64,000 nucleotides of DNA from Zhihengliuella alba (lineage in GTDB: Bacteria > Actinomycetota > Actinomycetes > Actinomycetales > Micrococcaceae), in the NCBI RefSeq assembly GCF_039538765.1, contig NZ_BAABCJ010000006.1:186001-250000 (forward strand). The letters run 5' to 3'. A model generated the notes under the pieces. It searched no databases and was not told where the DNA came from. It worked only from the letters and a program-made list of their open reading frames with translations. Positions 25,608-34,156 of this stretch are shown piece after piece. The position numbers and the translations under genes were made by a program. Every line of letters begins with the position of its first letter. Within the stretch, counting starts at the first letter, position 1.

Positions 25608-26684
25608 ATGACCAAGAGCACGCACGACGCGCTGCGCAGCACGCTCGCGCGCATCGCGCCGGGGACCCAGCTGCGCGACGGCCTCGAGCGCATCCTGCGC
25701 GGGCGCACCGGAGCCCTGATCGTCCTGGGCTACGACAAGACGGTGGACGGCATCTGCTCCGGCGGCTTCGACATCGGCATCGAGTTCTCCCCCACGCGCC
25801 TGCGCGAGCTGGCCAAGATGGACGGGGCGATCGTCTGCGACCGCAACGCGTCCACGATCATCCGCGCCGCCGTCCAGCTCGTGCCGGACCACCGGATCCC
25901 GACGCAGGAGTCCGGGACGCGGCACCGCACGGCCGAGCGCGTCGCCATCCAGACCGGCGTGCCGGTCATCTCGGTCTCGCAGTCCATGCAGATCATCGCG
26001 ATCTACGTGGACGGCGTCCGGCACGTCCTCGAGGGCTCCGAGCCGATCCTCGCCCGGGCCAACCAGGCCCTGCAGACCCTGGAGCGCTACCGCGACCGGC
26101 TGGACCAGGTCACCCGCTCGCTGTCCGCCCTCGAGATCGAGGCGCTGGTCACCGTGCGGGACGTCGCCCTGGTCCTGCAGCGCCAGGAGATGGTCCGGCG
26201 GATCGCCGAGGAGATCTCCCAGTACGTCCTGGAACTCGGCGTCGACGGCCGCCTGCTCTCCCTGCAGCTGGACGAGCTCAACAGCGGCCTCGGGCCCGGC
26301 AGCGACATGCTCCTGCGCGACTACTCCCGCGAGAGCGTCGACCACGCCGACGTCGACGAGGCGCTGGCCCGGCTCCGCTCGTTCTCCTCGGCCGAGATCA
26401 TCGATCTGACGCGCATCGCGACCGTGTTCGGCTACGGGACCACCGCCGACAACCTCGACACTCCCCTGCGGCCCAAGGGCTACCGCCTGCTGGCGGGCAT
26501 CAAGGCGCTCCCCCGCTCCGTGGCCGCCCGGCTGGCCGAGAACTTCGATGACCTGCAGCAGCTGATGGCGGCCAACATCTCCGACCTCATGTCGGTGGAG
26601 GGCATCGGCGAGCAGCGGGCCAAGAAGGTCCGCGAGGACCTCTCCCGGGTCGCCGAGACCAGTCTGCTCGAGCGCTTCTCCTAG
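25608..26684 (+). CDS. disA: DNA integrity scanning protein, diadenylate cyclase
   Basis: The 358-residue protein has an N-terminal DAC domain with DGA at residues 72-74 and the nucleotide-binding GTRHRTAE (RHR 105-107). A helical linker follows, and then a C-terminal helix-hairpin-helix part (LMSVEGIGEQRAKKVREDL). It makes cyclic di-AMP and senses branched DNA. The start is ATG 25608 with GGAGGGG upstream. Its place after radA fits a joint role in DNA-damage response. Confidence 0.97.
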   Translation: MTKSTHDALRSTLARIAPGTQLRDGLERILRGRTGALIVLGYDKTVDGICSGGFDIGIEFSPTRLRELAKMDGAIVCDRNASTIIRAAVQLVPDHRIPTQESGTRHRTAERVAIQTGVPVISVSQSMQIIAIYVDGVRHVLEGSEPILARANQALQTLERYRDRLDQVTRSLSALEIEALVTVRDVALVLQRQEMVRRIAEEISQYVLELGVDGRLLSLQLDELNSGLGPGSDMLLRDYSRESVDHADVDEALARLRSFSSAEIIDLTRIATVFGYGTTADNLDTPLRPKGYRLLAGIKALPRSVAARLAENFDDLQQLMAANISDLMSVEGIGEQRAKKVREDLSRVAETSLLERFS

Positions 26685-26720
26685 CGGGCCCGGCCCGCAC
26701 CGGCCGACGCGCCCGAGCGG

Positions 26721-27362
26721 CTACTGGAGCTGGAAGACGGCGCCCTTGCTCTCGCGGTCGCCCAGCTTGGCGGTGAACCCGTACGTCCCGGGGCGCGGAT
26801 TGGAGCTCACCGGCTCGCAGCCGGGCGCGCTGCGCACGCGCTCCCACGTGAAGCGGGCCGTCTCGGCCTGCCCGGGCTCCATGGTGATCCGCAGGTCGGA
26901 GGCCTCCGCCAGGCAGTCCTTGGTGGAGAAGATCCGGTCGTCGCCGCTCATCACCAGGAACTCCTGCTCGCCCGTGCCGACGTTCACGTCGCAGGGCGCC
27001 TCGCCGGTGTTCTCGATGGTCATGATCAACACCGGATTGGCGTCCGGGCCGTAGGAGGCGGCGTCGGTGGAGGATCTCACCACCACGTCGTCCGGCTGAC
27101 AGTCCCCCGCTGCGCCGGACACGGTGCCGTCGCTGGGGCCCGGGGCCCCCGATGCGCTGGGATCGGCGGGGGCCGACGCCCCGGCCTCGCCTCCGGCCTG
27201 GGCGGTCGGCCCGGCGTCGTTCCCGCGGACCATGCCGACCACGGCGCTGACACCCCAGACGAGGAGCGCGAGCACCACCAGCAGGGCCACGAGCGCTACG
27301 AGCCGGCGGCGCCGGTACACGGCGGGGCTGGGCCGGCGCGGCGACGGTGCGGAGGAGGACAT
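26721..27362 (-). CDS. Membrane-anchored or exported protein, unknown function
   Basis: The 213-residue protein has a basic N-terminus and one hydrophobic segment (about residues 22-46). A Gly/Ala/Pro/Ser-rich linker leads to a soluble domain of about 120 residues. That domain has NPVLIMTIENTGEAPCDVNVG, a beta-sandwich-like pattern, and four cysteines (in GDCQPDD, APCDV, KDCLAEA and PGCEPV) that could form two disulfides outside the membrane. I do not recognise the family. It sits between disA and mutY and is divergent from mutY. TAAGCT ends 6 nt before the ATG, so a leaderless start is likely. Confidence 0.75.
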   Translation of the reverse strand: MSSSAPSPRRPSPAVYRRRRLVALVALLVVLALLVWGVSAVVGMVRGNDAGPTAQAGGEAGASAPADPSASGAPGPSDGTVSGAAGDCQPDDVVVRSSTDAASYGPDANPVLIMTIENTGEAPCDVNVGTGEQEFLVMSGDDRIFSTKDCLAEASDLRITMEPGQAETARFTWERVRSAPGCEPVSSNPRPGTYGFTAKLGDRESKGAVFQLQ

Positions 27363-27368
27363 GCGCCC

Positions 27369-27374
27369 AGCTTA
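27369..27374 (-). promoter_or_regulatory. Candidate -10 for the 26721-27362 gene
   Basis: On the minus strand TAAGCT is followed by exactly 6 nt and the ATG at 27362, with no Shine-Dalgarno in between. A leaderless transcript is likely. Confidence 0.45.
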
Positions 27375-27428
27375 ACGCCCACCCGGGCGCGCACCCGGGA
27401 GGCGCACGCAGCGCTGGCCGGGCTCCCT

Positions 27429-27434
27429 TAAAGT
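27429..27434 (+). promoter_or_regulatory. Candidate -10 for leaderless mutY
   Basis: TAAAGT is followed by exactly 6 nt and the GTG at 27441. It lies back to back with the -10 candidate at 27369-27374 for the divergent gene. Confidence 0.5.
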
Positions 27435-27440
27435 GGTCTG

Positions 27441-28382
27441 GTGCCCCGCCCACCAGCCGTCGCCGACCCCGCCCGCCTGCCCGCCGATCTGCCGCGCGTC
27501 CACGCCGGGATCGCCGCGTGGTTCGCCGTCCACGGGCGCGACCTGCCGTGGCGCCGCCCCGACGCCGGGCCGTGGGGCGTGATGGTGAGCGAGTACATGC
27601 TCCAGCAGACGCCGGTGGTGCGCGTCCTGCCGGTGTGGCTCGAGTGGATGGAGCGCTGGCCGACGCCGGCGGACCTCGCCGCCGAGCCGTCCGGGGAGGC
27701 CCTGCGGGCCTGGGGCCGGCTCGGCTACCCGCGCCGGGCGCTCCGCCTGCACGCCGCGGCCCGGCGGATCGTCGAGGACCACGACGGCGCGGTGCCGGAG
27801 CGGTACGAGGACCTCCTGGCGCTCCCGGGTGTCGGCGCCTACACGGCGGCCGCGATCTCCTGCTTCGCGTTCGGCCGCCCGGAGACCGTGGTGGACACGA
27901 ACATCCGCCGCGTCCACGCGCGGCTCTTCACCGGCAACGCACTGCCGGAGCCCGCCTACACGGCCGCCGAGGCCCGCCTCGCCGAGGCGCTGATGCCGGA
28001 CACGGAGCACGACGGCGGCGCCCTCGCCAACGCCTGGAACGCCGGCGTCATGGAGCTCGGCGCACTGGTGTGCACGGCGCGGGCGCCCCGGTGCGACGAC
28101 TGCCCCGTGCGGGACGCGTGCGCCTGGCTGCGCGCCGGGCAGCCGGCCCCGCACTACACGCCCCGGGGGCAGCCGTGGGCGGGCACGGACCGCCAGGTCC
28201 GCGGCGCGTTCATGGCGGCGCTCCGGGACGCGGACGCCCCGGTGGGGCGGGAGGAGCTGCTGCGTGCCGACGTCGTGCTCGCCACCGGTGCGCCGGCCGA
28301 CCAGCTGGAGCGCTGCCTCGCCTCGCTCCTGGCGGACGGCCTCGCCCACGAGGGCCGGCACGGGGTCGCGCTCCCCCACTGA
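27441..28382 (+). CDS. mutY: A/G-specific adenine glycosylase
   Basis: The 313-residue protein has the MutY catalytic segment VSEYMLQQTPV, the helix-hairpin-helix LPGVGAYTAAAI and VDTNIRRVHAR. The 4Fe-4S loop is C-x6-C-x2-C-x5-C (CTARAPRCDDCPVRDAC). It removes adenine opposite 8-oxoguanine. The C-terminal region after the cluster is about 85 residues, shorter than the full E. coli discrimination domain but usual for actinobacterial MutY. The start is GTG with a -10-like hexamer 6 nt upstream. Confidence 0.95.
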   Translation: MPRPPAVADPARLPADLPRVHAGIAAWFAVHGRDLPWRRPDAGPWGVMVSEYMLQQTPVVRVLPVWLEWMERWPTPADLAAEPSGEALRAWGRLGYPRRALRLHAAARRIVEDHDGAVPERYEDLLALPGVGAYTAAAISCFAFGRPETVVDTNIRRVHARLFTGNALPEPAYTAAEARLAEALMPDTEHDGGALANAWNAGVMELGALVCTARAPRCDDCPVRDACAWLRAGQPAPHYTPRGQPWAGTDRQVRGAFMAALRDADAPVGREELLRADVVLATGAPADQLERCLASLLADGLAHEGRHGVALPH

Positions 28383-28479
28383 GGCGCTCCCGCCGAGTGG
28401 GCCGCACCGAGAAGAGCCCGCCCCGGCCCGGGCCCCGCGGCGCGTAACAAACGGCCCGGCACGGCGAGCGCTGGCGCAG

Positions 28480-28496
28480 GCACCCGGACCGGGTGC
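28480..28496. promoter_or_regulatory. Perfect inverted repeat upstream of the APC permease
   Basis: GCACCCG (28480-28486), GAC, CGGGTGC (28490-28496). It lies 70 nt before the permease start in an otherwise featureless 183-bp gap. It may be an operator; the regulator is unknown. Confidence 0.35.
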
Positions 28497-28565
28497 AAGA
28501 ATCTCCCTCCGGCAGGACGGCCGCCGACGACGGCGGCGGCACGCGCAGAAAGGGACGCTCGCGAC

Positions 28566-30011
28566 ATGAGCAGCACGCAGGACAGGACTCTCTCCAAGTC
28601 CCTCGGGAACATCGACGCGCTGGCCCTCGGCTTCGGCGCCATGATCGGCTTCGGCTGGGTGGTGCTCACGGGCGGCTGGCTGGAGAGCGCCGGAACGCTC
28701 GGCGCGGCCCTCGCCATGGCGGTGGGCGGCGGCATCATGGCCGTCGTGGGGCTGACCTACGCGGAGCTCACCGGCTCCATGCCCAAGGCCGGCGGCGAGC
28801 ACAACTTCATCCTCCGCGCGCTCGGCCCGCGCCCGTCCTTCCTCGGCTCCTGGGCCATCACCGGCGGCTACGTCACCATCGTGGCGTTCGAGGCCGTCGC
28901 GCTGCCCCGCACGGTGGAGTACATCGTGCCGGGGATGAGCCGGGTCCCCCTGTGGACGGTGGCGGGCTTCGAGGTGAACCTGACCTGGGCCCTGGTGGGC
29001 GTCGCCGCCGCGATCCTGCTGACGTGGATCAACATCCGCGGCGTCAAGCAGGCCGGCGTGGTCCAGACGTTCACCGTCCTGTTCCTGCTGGCCATCGGCG
29101 CGCTGCTGCTCCTGGGCTCCTTCACCGGCGGCGAGGCGCAGAACATGCAGCCGCTGTTCACCGGCGGCATGGCCGGCTTCTTCGCGGTGCTCGTGGCCGT
29201 GCCGTTCCTCTTCATCGGCTTCGACGTCATCCCGCAGTCCGCCGAGGAGGTCAACATCCCCGCCCGGAAGATCGGCTCGCTGGTGGTCCTGGCCGTGGTG
29301 CTGGCCACCGCCTGGTACGTCATGGTGGTCCTGACGACGTCGACCGCGATGCCCGCCGGCGAGCTCGCCGCGGCCGACATCGCGACCGCCGACGGCTTCG
29401 GCGCCCTGTTCGGGTCCGAGCTGATGTCCAAGGTCCTCATCGCCGGCGGCATCGCCGGCATCCTCACGTCCTGGAACTCGCTGCTGCTCGGGGCCTCCCG
29501 CCTGATCTACTCGCTGGCGCGCAGCGGCATGCTGCCGGAGTGGTTCGCCGATCTGCACCCGAAGTACCGCACCCCGCACAAGGCGCTGATGTTCATCGGC
29601 GGCATCTCGATGATCGCCCCGTTCTTCGGCGCCGAGATGCTCGGCTGGCTGGTGGACTCCGGCGCGCCGAGCATCATCGTGGCCTACTTCCTGGTCTCCG
29701 TGACGTTCCTGGTGCTGCGCCGCCGCGAGCCGGCCATGGACCGCCCGCTGCGCGTCGGCGGCGCGGGCCGCGGCGGCGAGCTCATCGGCTGGGCCTCGGT
29801 GATCCTGACCGCCGCCCTCTTCAGCCTCTACATGCCGGGCATGCCGGCGTCGCTGAGCTGGGAGCCCTGGCTGATCTTCGCCGCGTGGTGGGCCCTCGGC
29901 GCCGTGTTCTTCTTCCGCGTCCCAGCCGGAATCCCCGCCGGCGAGGACGCGGAGGCGAAGGTGCTCGCCGCCGTCCGGGCCCGCTCGGGAGCCGGCGCGG
30001 CCGCTCGCTGA
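28566..30011 (+). CDS. APC-family amino acid permease
   Basis: The 481-residue protein has about 12 hydrophobic segments. The first shows the APC pattern LALGFGAMIGFGWVVLTGGW, and TYAELTGSMPKAGGEHNF follows. FDVIPQSAEEVNIP near residue 220 is also typical. It should import an amino acid or amine with protons. Substrate cannot be told. An Lrp/AsnC-type regulator gene lies 59 bp downstream on the same strand and may control it, since such pairs are common. Confidence 0.85.
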   Translation: MSSTQDRTLSKSLGNIDALALGFGAMIGFGWVVLTGGWLESAGTLGAALAMAVGGGIMAVVGLTYAELTGSMPKAGGEHNFILRALGPRPSFLGSWAITGGYVTIVAFEAVALPRTVEYIVPGMSRVPLWTVAGFEVNLTWALVGVAAAILLTWINIRGVKQAGVVQTFTVLFLLAIGALLLLGSFTGGEAQNMQPLFTGGMAGFFAVLVAVPFLFIGFDVIPQSAEEVNIPARKIGSLVVLAVVLATAWYVMVVLTTSTAMPAGELAAADIATADGFGALFGSELMSKVLIAGGIAGILTSWNSLLLGASRLIYSLARSGMLPEWFADLHPKYRTPHKALMFIGGISMIAPFFGAEMLGWLVDSGAPSIIVAYFLVSVTFLVLRRREPAMDRPLRVGGAGRGGELIGWASVILTAALFSLYMPGMPASLSWEPWLIFAAWWALGAVFFFRVPAGIPAGEDAEAKVLAAVRARSGAGAAAR

Positions 30012-30070
30012 CCCGCCGCCGGCGGACGCCGACCCGCTAGGCTTCCCCCAGCAGCGTGGAAGGGAACCGC

Positions 30071-31030
30071 ATGGACGCTCTCGACGAGCTGGAGCGCCGC
30101 ATCGTCGCGGCGCTCCAGATCAATCCGCGCGCCTCGTGGCGGACGGTCGCGGCGGCCCTCGGCGAGCACGAGCGCTCGGTCGCGCGGCGCGGGGCCGAGC
30201 TGCTCGACGGCGGGCGGGTCGCCGCCGTCGGGATCCGGGCCCGGGAGGCCTCCCTCCTGGTCCGGGCCCGGTGCGTGCCCGGCTCGGCGCCGGTGACGGC
30301 GGAGTCCCTGGCGAACCGGGCGGACTCGAGCTTCTCCTACATGGTCACCGGCTCGACCGACGTGGTCGCGGAGATCCTGACGACGCGCGGCCAGCTGGCC
30401 CATCTGCTCAGCGTGGAGCTGGCGACGACGCCGGGGGTCGCCCGCGCGGAGACGCTGCCGGTTCTGAAGTACTTCCGCACCATCCGCTCGTGGCGGGTCG
30501 GCGCCCTGACCCCGCACGAGAGCGAGGCGATGGGCGAGGGCCGGCGGCCGGAGGCCAACGACCGGCCGACCGACCGGCCGCTGTCGGCGCAGGACCAGGA
30601 CATCGTGGGCTGCCTGATCTCCAATGCGCGGATGAGCTTCGAGGAGATCGCCCGCCGATCCGGGGTCTCCGAGACCACGGCGCGGCGCCGGGTCGACTGG
30701 CTGCTCGCCAACGACGTGGTGCAGCTGCGCGTGCTCGTCGAGCCGGCCGCCGTCGGCCTCCCACTGGAGGCCCTGGTCTGGCTGCGCGTCGCCCCGGACC
30801 GGCTGGAGCGGATCGGCCAGTCCCTGCGCCGGGACCCCCGGGTCCGCTACGCCGCCGCCCTCGCCGGCAGCAGCCAGCTCGTGGTGGACGTGACCCTGGC
30901 GACCAGCGAGGACCTCTACCGCTTCGTCACCGAGTCGGAGTGGTCCTCCGGCGTCGAGTCATTCGACATCAGCATGGTGGTGCGGGCCCGCAAGCGCGGG
31001 GGCCGTCTCAACGATCCGTCCGTGGTCTGA
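30071..31030 (+). CDS. Lrp/AsnC-type regulator with two fused HTH/RAM halves
   Basis: The 319-residue protein contains two Lrp/AsnC units in tandem. The first HTH is LDELERRIVAALQINPRASWRTVAAALG (about residues 3-30). The second is LSAQDQDIVGCLISNARMSFEEIARRSGVSETTARRRV (about residues 174-211). Each is followed by a ligand-binding-type beta domain. The start is ATG 30071, preceded by GGAAGGGA; a GTG at 30056 is less likely. TAGGCT (30038-30043) may be its -10. It overlaps the convergent amidase gene by 72 bp. Targets may be the permease or the amidase cluster. Confidence 0.85.
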   Translation: MDALDELERRIVAALQINPRASWRTVAAALGEHERSVARRGAELLDGGRVAAVGIRAREASLLVRARCVPGSAPVTAESLANRADSSFSYMVTGSTDVVAEILTTRGQLAHLLSVELATTPGVARAETLPVLKYFRTIRSWRVGALTPHESEAMGEGRRPEANDRPTDRPLSAQDQDIVGCLISNARMSFEEIARRSGVSETTARRRVDWLLANDVVQLRVLVEPAAVGLPLEALVWLRVAPDRLERIGQSLRRDPRVRYAAALAGSSQLVVDVTLATSEDLYRFVTESEWSSGVESFDISMVVRARKRGGRLNDPSVV

Positions 31031-32437
31031 GACCTCCGGGGCGCGCTGGGCGTAGCCCGTCGCCGCCTCGTAGACGCGGGCCCAGCGGAGCAGCTGGGCG
31101 TCCCGGTAGTGGAACGCCGTCAGCTGGACCCCGGTGGGCAGGCCGGCCCCGTTGAACCCGGCCGGCATCGCCAGGGTCGGCAGGCCCGTGGCCGAGAGCA
31201 CGCACGCCGAGCGCATCCAGTCCAGGTACGTCTCCGACTCGACCCCGGCGACGCGCTCCGGGTAGCGGAGGGCCGCGTCGAACGGGACCACCTGGGCGCC
31301 GGGGGTGAGGAGCAGGTCGTGTCCGCTGAAGAATGCGCGGACCCGCTCCTGGAGCCGGGTCGCGGCGGCGGTGGTCTCGATGATCTCGCGGGCGTCCAGC
31401 GCCCACCCCTTGCGCACATTCCAGATCACCTCCGGCTTGATCAGCTCCGGCACGGTGTCCACGAGGGAGCCCAGCCCGGACGCGAAGTCCAGGGCGCGCG
31501 TGTTGCCGAAGACGCGGTCCGCCTCGGCGAGGTCGATGCACGCCTCCTCGACCGTCGCCCCGAGCGACTCGAGGACGGCGGCCGCCCGGTCCAGTGCCTC
31601 CAGCATGTCCGGCTCCACGGGGATGCCGAGCCCGAAGTCGCGGGAGATCGCGACCCGGACGCCGCGCAGGTCGTCCGGCGCCGGCCCGCCGAACGCGGAC
31701 GCCTCCAGGGGCGCCTGCAGCTGCAGCTCCTCGGCCGGGCCGGCGACCGAGCGCAGGAAGAGCTCGAGGTCGCGGACCGTCCGGGCCATCGGCCCCGTCC
31801 GGCCGAGCCACGCCCACGCGTTCCGCTCGGCCGGCATCGGGACCACGCCGAGCGAGGGCCGGAAGCCGAAGACGTTGCAGAAGGAGGCCGGGATCCGCAG
31901 GGAGCCGCCCATGTCGCTGCCCTCGCCCAACGGCTGGATGCGGGCCGCGACGGCGGCCGCCACGCCCCCGCTGGAGCCGCCGGCGCTGAGCGTCGTCGCG
32001 TAGGGGTTGGTGGTGGTCCCGAAGACCGGGTTGAACGTGTGGGAGCCGGCCCCGAACTCGGGCACGTTGTTCTTGCCGGTGGCGACCACCCCTGCGGCCC
32101 GGAGCCGGGCGATCAGTAGGTCGTCGCGCTCCGGCACGTGGTCGGCGAACACCGGCGACCCGCTGGTGGAGCGCATCCCGGCGACCCGGTGGGTGTCCTT
32201 GTGGGTCATGGGCAGTCCGTGCAGCGGGCCGGCGGGGCCGGAGGCGGCGAACCGGCGGTCGGCCTCGGCGGCGCGCCCCAGCGCGCCCTCGGCGTCGACG
32301 GTGGCGACGGCGTTGATGGCGCCGTCGACCTCCTCGATGCGGTCCAGGTGGGCCTGCGTCAGCTCGCGCGACGAGAGCGCGCCGGAGGCGAGCAGCGCCA
32401 CGAGTTCGGTGGCCGACTTCTCGAGCAGGTCTGTCAT
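30959..32437 (-). CDS. Amidase (amidase-signature family)
   Basis: The 492-residue protein shows the Ser-cisSer-Lys amidase pattern. The lysine lies in PMTHKDTHRVAG near residue 80. The Gly/Ser-rich signature is LSAGGSSGGVAAAVAARI near residue 155. It would hydrolyse an amide to a carboxylate and ammonia or an amine. The start is ATG 32437, preceded by AGGAG; the frame is open further but without protein-like sequence. Its 3' end overlaps the regulator gene on the other strand (30959-31030). It faces away from the DUF5058-M20 operon, with a 219-bp shared control region. Confidence 0.88.
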   Translation of the reverse strand: MTDLLEKSATELVALLASGALSSRELTQAHLDRIEEVDGAINAVATVDAEGALGRAAEADRRFAASGPAGPLHGLPMTHKDTHRVAGMRSTSGSPVFADHVPERDDLLIARLRAAGVVATGKNNVPEFGAGSHTFNPVFGTTTNPYATTLSAGGSSGGVAAAVAARIQPLGEGSDMGGSLRIPASFCNVFGFRPSLGVVPMPAERNAWAWLGRTGPMARTVRDLELFLRSVAGPAEELQLQAPLEASAFGGPAPDDLRGVRVAISRDFGLGIPVEPDMLEALDRAAAVLESLGATVEEACIDLAEADRVFGNTRALDFASGLGSLVDTVPELIKPEVIWNVRKGWALDAREIIETTAAATRLQERVRAFFSGHDLLLTPGAQVVPFDAALRYPERVAGVESETYLDWMRSACVLSATGLPTLAMPAGFNGAGLPTGVQLTAFHYRDAQLLRWARVYEAATGYAQRAPEVSDHGRIVETAPALAGPHHHADVE

Positions 32438-32551
32438 GGCTACTCCTGTGGTGGTGGGACCGGGTGCGACGGCACCGGGCCGCGCTGGTCCCTCGAGTGT
32501 GTCCGGCATCACTGCCCACTGGGAAGCGGCCTCCGCAGATTGGGCCCAGGT

Positions 32552-32585
32552 GGCGGATCTGGACAGATTCGGGTCCAGAACCGCC
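32552..32585. promoter_or_regulatory. Long inverted repeat between amidase and DUF5058 operon
   Basis: GGCGGATCTGGAC (32552-32564) and GTCCAGAACCGCC (32573-32585) are 13-bp arms with one mismatch and an 8-nt spacer. A second, shorter repeat follows: GAATGT (32614-32619) and ACATTC (32630-32635). Both lie in the divergent promoter region. They are probably operator sites, regulator unknown. Confidence 0.5.
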
Positions 32586-32656
32586 AACCGTTGAACGCGC
32601 CTCCCTGCGGTGTGAATGTTGTGGACATCACATTCGGCGCACTGGAAGGACATTCC

Positions 32657-33412
32657 ATGAGCAGCACATCAGCGGTCGCCACCGCGAACGGGGCCTCCAC
32701 CGACATCGCGGCCGTCGCGAACTCGCCGATCCTCTGGATCTGCGCGCTCGGCGTCTTCGCGGTCATCTTCGTCCAGACGGCCATCTACATGAAGGCCAGC
32801 CGGACGGCCGGCGCCTCGGTCGGCCTGGACAACCGCGACCTCACCCGGGCGCTGCGCTCCGGGGCGATCTCCTCGATCGGCCCGTCCCTGGCCGTGGTCA
32901 TCGTGGCCATCGCCCTGCTGGCGCTCTTCGGCACGCCGGCCGTCCTGATCCGCATCGGCCTGATCGGCTCCGTCTCGACCGAGGTCGCCTCCGCCTCCAT
33001 CGCCGCCACGTCGCTCGGCGCGGACCTGGGCGGGCCCGACTACACGCAGCAGGTGTTCGCCATCGCGTTCATCGCGATGTGCCTCAGTGGCGGGGCCTGG
33101 ATGCTCGCCACCCTGCTCCTCACCCCGCTCCTCAAGCGCGGCGGCAACAAGCTGGCCGAGGTCAACCCGGCGGCGATGGCCCTCATCCCGGGGGCCGCGC
33201 TCCTCGGGGCGTTCTCCACGCTGACGGTCGCCGAGCTGCCGAAGTCCTCGCTCGGCGCCGCGACCGTGGTCGTCTCCAGCGTCGTGATGGCTGGCCTGCT
33301 CTTCGCGGCGAAGAAGCTCCACGCCGGCTGGCTCAAGGAGTGGGCGCTCGGCATCTCGATCCTCGTCGCCCTGACGTTCGCCTACATCGCGCACACGGCC
33401 ACCGCGGCCTGA
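32657..33412 (+). CDS. DUF5058-like integral membrane protein
   Basis: The 251-residue protein has about six hydrophobic segments. One starts at NSPILWICALGVFAVIFVQTAIYMK and another spans SSIGPSLAVVIVAIALLALFGTPAVLIRIGLIGS. It resembles the DUF5058 family from memory. GGAAGGA precedes the ATG. The next gene, 28 bp on, encodes a second membrane protein, and an M20 hydrolase follows. Such clustering suggests a two-part transporter for the hydrolase substrate. Function is unproven. Confidence 0.7.
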   Translation: MSSTSAVATANGASTDIAAVANSPILWICALGVFAVIFVQTAIYMKASRTAGASVGLDNRDLTRALRSGAISSIGPSLAVVIVAIALLALFGTPAVLIRIGLIGSVSTEVASASIAATSLGADLGGPDYTQQVFAIAFIAMCLSGGAWMLATLLLTPLLKRGGNKLAEVNPAAMALIPGAALLGAFSTLTVAELPKSSLGAATVVVSSVVMAGLLFAAKKLHAGWLKEWALGISILVALTFAYIAHTATAA

Positions 33413-33440
33413 CCCGCCCGCCAGAACCAGGAGTCCGATC

Positions 33441-34136
33441 ATGTCCACCCCCACCCTCACCACCGCACCCGCCGGCATGCAGGCGTTCGAGCGGACCACG
33501 TCCCGCTGGGGCCGCCTCACCATGCTGGCCGGGCTGATCCTCTCGCTCGCCGGCCCCCTCTACGTCGCCCTGTTCATGGACGTCGGCGTCACGGTGGGCC
33601 ACATCGTCACCGCCTACACGGCCGTGGCCGCCACGTTCCTCGTGTTCGCCGTCGTCGAGCCGGTCACCTATTTCCCGATCCTCGGCCAGGCCGCCATGTA
33701 CCAGGCGTTCATGATCGGGAACATCTCCAACAAGCTGCTCCCGGCGGCGATCTGCGCGCAGAGCAGGATCGACGCCAGGCCCGGCACCCGCCAGGGCGAC
33801 CTGGCCGCGGTGATGGGCATCTGCGGCGCGGCCCTCGTCCACCTCACCTCGCTGCTGATCTTCGTCGGCGTGTTCGGCACCTGGCTGCTCAGCGCCATCC
33901 CGGAGCCGGTCATCGAGGTGGCGCGGATCTACATCCTCCCCGCGATCGTCGGGGCGGTCCTCGTCCAGGCCATCGCCGCCGTCGGCCAGCTGCGCCCGAC
34001 GCTGATCGCGCTCGGCGTCGCCGTCGTGGTGGTCTTCGGGATCATCCCGGCCTTCCCCGCGCTGACCTACTTCGGGACCGCATTCGGAGTGGTCGGCACC
34101 GTCCTGATCGCATGGTTCGCCCGGAAGCGCGCCTGA
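33441..34136 (+). CDS. Integral membrane protein, partner of the DUF5058-like protein
   Basis: The 231-residue protein has about six hydrophobic segments. A central hydrophilic loop contains GNISNKLLPAAICAQSRIDARPGTRQGDLAAVMGICGAA. I do not recognise a named family. Its stop is 20 nt before the M20 hydrolase start, and it probably forms a complex with the product of the gene before it. The loop with two cysteines and an Asn/Lys patch is the most distinctive part. Confidence 0.7.
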   Translation: MSTPTLTTAPAGMQAFERTTSRWGRLTMLAGLILSLAGPLYVALFMDVGVTVGHIVTAYTAVAATFLVFAVVEPVTYFPILGQAAMYQAFMIGNISNKLLPAAICAQSRIDARPGTRQGDLAAVMGICGAALVHLTSLLIFVGVFGTWLLSAIPEPVIEVARIYILPAIVGAVLVQAIAAVGQLRPTLIALGVAVVVVFGIIPAFPALTYFGTAFGVVGTVLIAWFARKRA

Positions 34137-34156
34137 TGACCCCGGAGGAGAACACC

